NCBI RefSeq assembly: GCF_015277775.1
Contig: NZ_CP063849.1
Location: 7,269,501 to 7,333,500 of the forward strand
DNA: 64,000 nt
Reading direction: 5' to 3'
Source: Paludibaculum fermentans
Lineage (GTDB): Bacteria; Acidobacteriota; Terriglobia; Bryobacterales; Bryobacteraceae
The notes beneath the pieces are model-generated. The model worked only from the letters and a program-made list of their open reading frames with translations. It was not told the origin of the DNA and did not search any database. Shown here piece by piece: positions 61,952 through 64,000 of the stretch. Position numbers and translations under genes: made by a program. The first letter of the stretch is position 1. Each line of letters begins with the position of its first letter.

Positions 61952-63382
61952 ATGTCCAACCCACTGCAAGACTTTCTGAGCCTTTCTTACGCAGAGCTCG
62001 AAGACTTGAATCTGGCTGCCAAGGAGCAACGTAAGAATCGCGTTCCGGCCGATCAGATTCAGGAAGAGCGGCTGAAGTACCTTACCGATGAGAAGCGGAT
62101 CAAGGCCGTCACTGTCCTGTTCAGCGACCTGGAAGGCCGCCTGCACATGCTCGACTATGACAAGAAGTTCCTTGTCAAGAGCTGGGACAACCTGACGTTC
62201 GATGGCTCCTCCATCCGCGGCTTTACGGCACAGCGCGAGAGCGATCTGCGCCTTGGCATGGACTGGAGCGCCTTCTACTGGGCTCCTTCCGACATCTTCG
62301 GCTCCGGCAAAGTGCTGGTGTTCGGTGAAGTCATCGACAAGGACGGCTCCGCCTACACCGGCGACATCCGTGGCGTCCTCAAGACCTTCTCCAACGCCCA
62401 GTTCCAGAAGAACGGCTACACCCTGAACGCCGCCAACGAAATCGAAGGCTTCCTGTTCAAGGGCGCCGACGCCGAGCGGAGCTACAACGAGACGGGTAAG
62501 TTCGAGTACGTGAACACCGGCGGCTACTACCACTCGCTGCCCGGCGATCCGCTGCGCCAGTTCATCGACACCTCCGCTGAAGTGCAGCGCGCGATGGGCT
62601 TCGAGAACGAGAAGGATCACCCCGAAGTCGCCCCGTCCCAGTTCGAAATCAACTATGGCTACGGCGAAGTGGTTGCCGCCGCTGACCAGATCCAGCTCTA
62701 CAAGCTGATCTGCCGCCAGGTCGCCACCAAGATGGGCCTCACCGCCAGCTTCCTGCCCAAGCCGGTCGTCGGCGTCAACGGCAGCGGCATGCACACCAAC
62801 GTGTCGATCAGCAAGGGCGGCAAGAACATCTTCTGGGATCCCAAGGGCGAAGAGAAGCTCAGCAAGTTCGGCTGGCAGTTCATCGACAGGATCCTCACCC
62901 ACGGCAACGACATCTGCCTGGCCCTCAACGCCAGCGTCAACGCCTACCGCCGTCTCGACCCGCACTTCGAAGCCCCGAACCAGATCAAGGCTTCGGCCGT
63001 CGATCGCGGTTCGATGGTGCGTATCCCGATCGGCAACGAGCGCAGCTCGCGCGTCGAAGTCCGCTCCGTCGGTCCCGACGCCAATCCCTACCTCGTCCTC
63101 TACTCGGTCTTCAAGACCGGCCTCGACGGCGAGATCGCCAAGATCAAGAACCTGCGCCAGGCCGACCGCTATCTGCCGGACAACATCTACGACGCGCTGG
63201 CGAACTTCACCAGTGCCGAATGGACCAGCACGATGCTCGGCGCCGACGTCAAGGCTCGCTACGCGGAACTGAAGCAGGCCTCCGCCGACCGCTGCCCGCG
63301 CCTGCTGGGCACGTTCGTCAAGCCGCAGGAAGTTCAGTACCACCACGAAGTCTACAACCAGTTCCTCTGGAACCAGTTCTAG
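61952..63382 (+). CDS. glnA: Second glutamine synthetase family protein
   Basis: The 476-aa protein has GS signatures: LTFDGSSIRGFTAQRESDL, the first Glu ligands in NAANEIEGFLFK, SQFEINYGYGEVVAAADQ, GVNGSGMHTNVSISKGGKN and SSRVEVRSVGPDANPYLV. The adenylylation-loop sequence is different (RYLPDNIYDALANF), more like the type found in groups lacking adenylylation, so this enzyme may escape GlnE control; that is inference. The C-terminus (HHEVYNQFLWNQF) is distinctive. It is divergent from glnA and has its own terminator. Confidence 0.92.
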   Translation: MSNPLQDFLSLSYAELEDLNLAAKEQRKNRVPADQIQEERLKYLTDEKRIKAVTVLFSDLEGRLHMLDYDKKFLVKSWDNLTFDGSSIRGFTAQRESDLRLGMDWSAFYWAPSDIFGSGKVLVFGEVIDKDGSAYTGDIRGVLKTFSNAQFQKNGYTLNAANEIEGFLFKGADAERSYNETGKFEYVNTGGYYHSLPGDPLRQFIDTSAEVQRAMGFENEKDHPEVAPSQFEINYGYGEVVAAADQIQLYKLICRQVATKMGLTASFLPKPVVGVNGSGMHTNVSISKGGKNIFWDPKGEEKLSKFGWQFIDRILTHGNDICLALNASVNAYRRLDPHFEAPNQIKASAVDRGSMVRIPIGNERSSRVEVRSVGPDANPYLVLYSVFKTGLDGEIAKIKNLRQADRYLPDNIYDALANFTSAEWTSTMLGADVKARYAELKQASADRCPRLLGTFVKPQEVQYHHEVYNQFLWNQF

Positions 63383-63404
63383 GCTGAACACAAACTCCAA
63401 CCAG

Positions 63405-63435
63405 AACGCCCCGGCCCCCGCAGCCGGGGCGTTTT
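63405..63435 (+). terminator. Rho-independent terminator after the second glutamine synthetase
   Basis: An 11-bp perfect stem (AACGCCCCGGC with GCCGGGGCGTT, 7-base loop) followed by a T run, 22 bases after the stop at 63382. Confidence 0.9.
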
Positions 63436-63608
63436 GCTGTCTGTGTGCCTATCTTCAGAGGGTTAGTCTCTGTTGCAAAGATCACATATAAATTTACGCA
63501 AATGACAGCCAGGAGACAAAAGTTGATTTGATCGCCGGCACAATCGATTTTAGTATCTAATTGGGGTAACTTATCCCTTCGCTTCAGGGATGTACATTTG
63601 AGGTCCCA

Positions 63609-64000
63609 ATGAATAAAATCGTCAACGCCACAAGCTTCACTTTCCTTATGGCGGCTGCGTTGTTTGGCCAGGCCGCCACCTCCGTCAATGGCACGGTTAC
63701 CGATCCCAGCGGGCTGCCGGTTCCGGACGTGAAGATCCAGCTCCGAGACCCGCAAACAGGCTCCAGCCGCGATACGACTTCCGATACCCAGGGCCGCTAC
63801 GCGCTGCCGCAGGTCAAGCCCGGGCTCTACCAGATCACTGCAAAAGCCAAAGGCTTTAATGATCTGATCGTCAACGATGTCCGGCTACTTGTGAATACAC
63901 CCGCAACCGTCAACTTAACATTTGAAAGTGTCGGCTCTGTATCCACAGTAGTTTCCGTCTCAGCCGAATCTACACAAATCAACACCACCGATGCCTCTGT
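63609..64000 (+). CDS. TonB-dependent receptor-like protein with carboxypeptidase-regulatory plug (5' part)
   Basis: ATG 63609 begins a signal peptide (SFTFLMAAALFGQA). It is followed by a carboxypeptidase-regulatory-like domain (SVNGTVTDPSGLPVPDVKIQ, then DTQGRYALPQVKPGLYQITA) and VSAESTQINTTDAS, the approach to a plug domain. This is the opening of the large OmpA/TonB-type receptors expanded in Solibacterales. The rest lies outside the window. The preceding 170 bases are AT-rich (ATATAAATTTACG) and probably contain the promoter. Confidence 0.85.
   Translation, partial: MNKIVNATSFTFLMAAALFGQAATSVNGTVTDPSGLPVPDVKIQLRDPQTGSSRDTTSDTQGRYALPQVKPGLYQITAKAKGFNDLIVNDVRLLVNTPATVNLTFESVGSVSTVVSVSAESTQINTTDAS

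Noticed and set aside
1-64000. tRNA, rRNA or tmRNA genes
   Set aside because: I saw no stretch with convincing cloverleaf or rRNA sequence, though a covariance search could find what reading by eye misses.

Overview
The window looks like a high-GC soil acidobacterium, most likely Bryobacterales/Solibacteraceae (Acidobacteriota subdivision 3). Pointers are a PadR-regulated 'orphan' MacB/FtsX-type permease of the acidobacterial duplicated kind, a receptor starting with a carboxypeptidase-regulatory plug domain, many secreted proteins without close relatives, and dispersed GAGCGGATAGCCACC-type intergenic repeats. This placement is inference from gene content. I saw no rRNA, tRNA or CRISPR array.

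Layout. 1-3371: end of a secreted methyltransferase, a DUF4352 lipoprotein, a secreted protein and yifB. 3567-6273: a run of small membrane-protein genes, the first two (DUF805-like) each broken by one lesion. 6293-9796 (minus): methyltransferase, alpha/beta hydrolase, SRPBCC protein, ArsR regulator and a PaiB-like flavoprotein. 10040-13513: a large hybrid histidine kinase, followed by a headless gene fragment. 14091-17088 (minus): permease plus PadR. 17278-20377: TetR regulator, GH35-like glycosidase, and an RpiB isomerase with a Tat-like leader. 20576-21889: a DUF4062-SIR2 fusion resembling NAD-depleting defence proteins, abutting a truncated VOC gene. 22342-29359: oxidoreductase, LysR, MFS exporter, two unrecognised proteins and a DUF1186/SEC-C protein. 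29863-31360: a frameshifted membrane protein.

31430-33742 holds a cassette with a conserved non-coding leader, a small ORF and a phage-type large terminase split into separate ATPase and nuclease genes, with no other phage genes. The same leader and small ORF recur at 54540-56292, attached to a different gene. I consider this the best candidate for an undescribed system.

40105-54461 is an accessory island. It has three N-terminally truncated RHS genes whose tips carry different putative toxins (two Zn-hydrolase-like, one L,D-transpeptidase-like). Candidate immunity genes follow them, and their predicted location (membrane or periplasm) matches the presumed target. The island is cut up by an IS110/IS1111 element, an inverted 561-bp remnant of the same IS end, an IS4-like element split by a large serine recombinase, a REP-type transposase with an in-frame stop, and a DUF1016 nuclease gene.

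56624-63382 returns to core metabolism: glnE, a MOSC gene and glnA (with the adenylylation Tyr397) on the minus strand, and a second divergent glutamine synthetase. The window ends in a TonB-receptor-like gene. Several genes carry single lesions (3780, 4181, 30130, 43665). These may be real decay or sequence errors and should be checked in reads.
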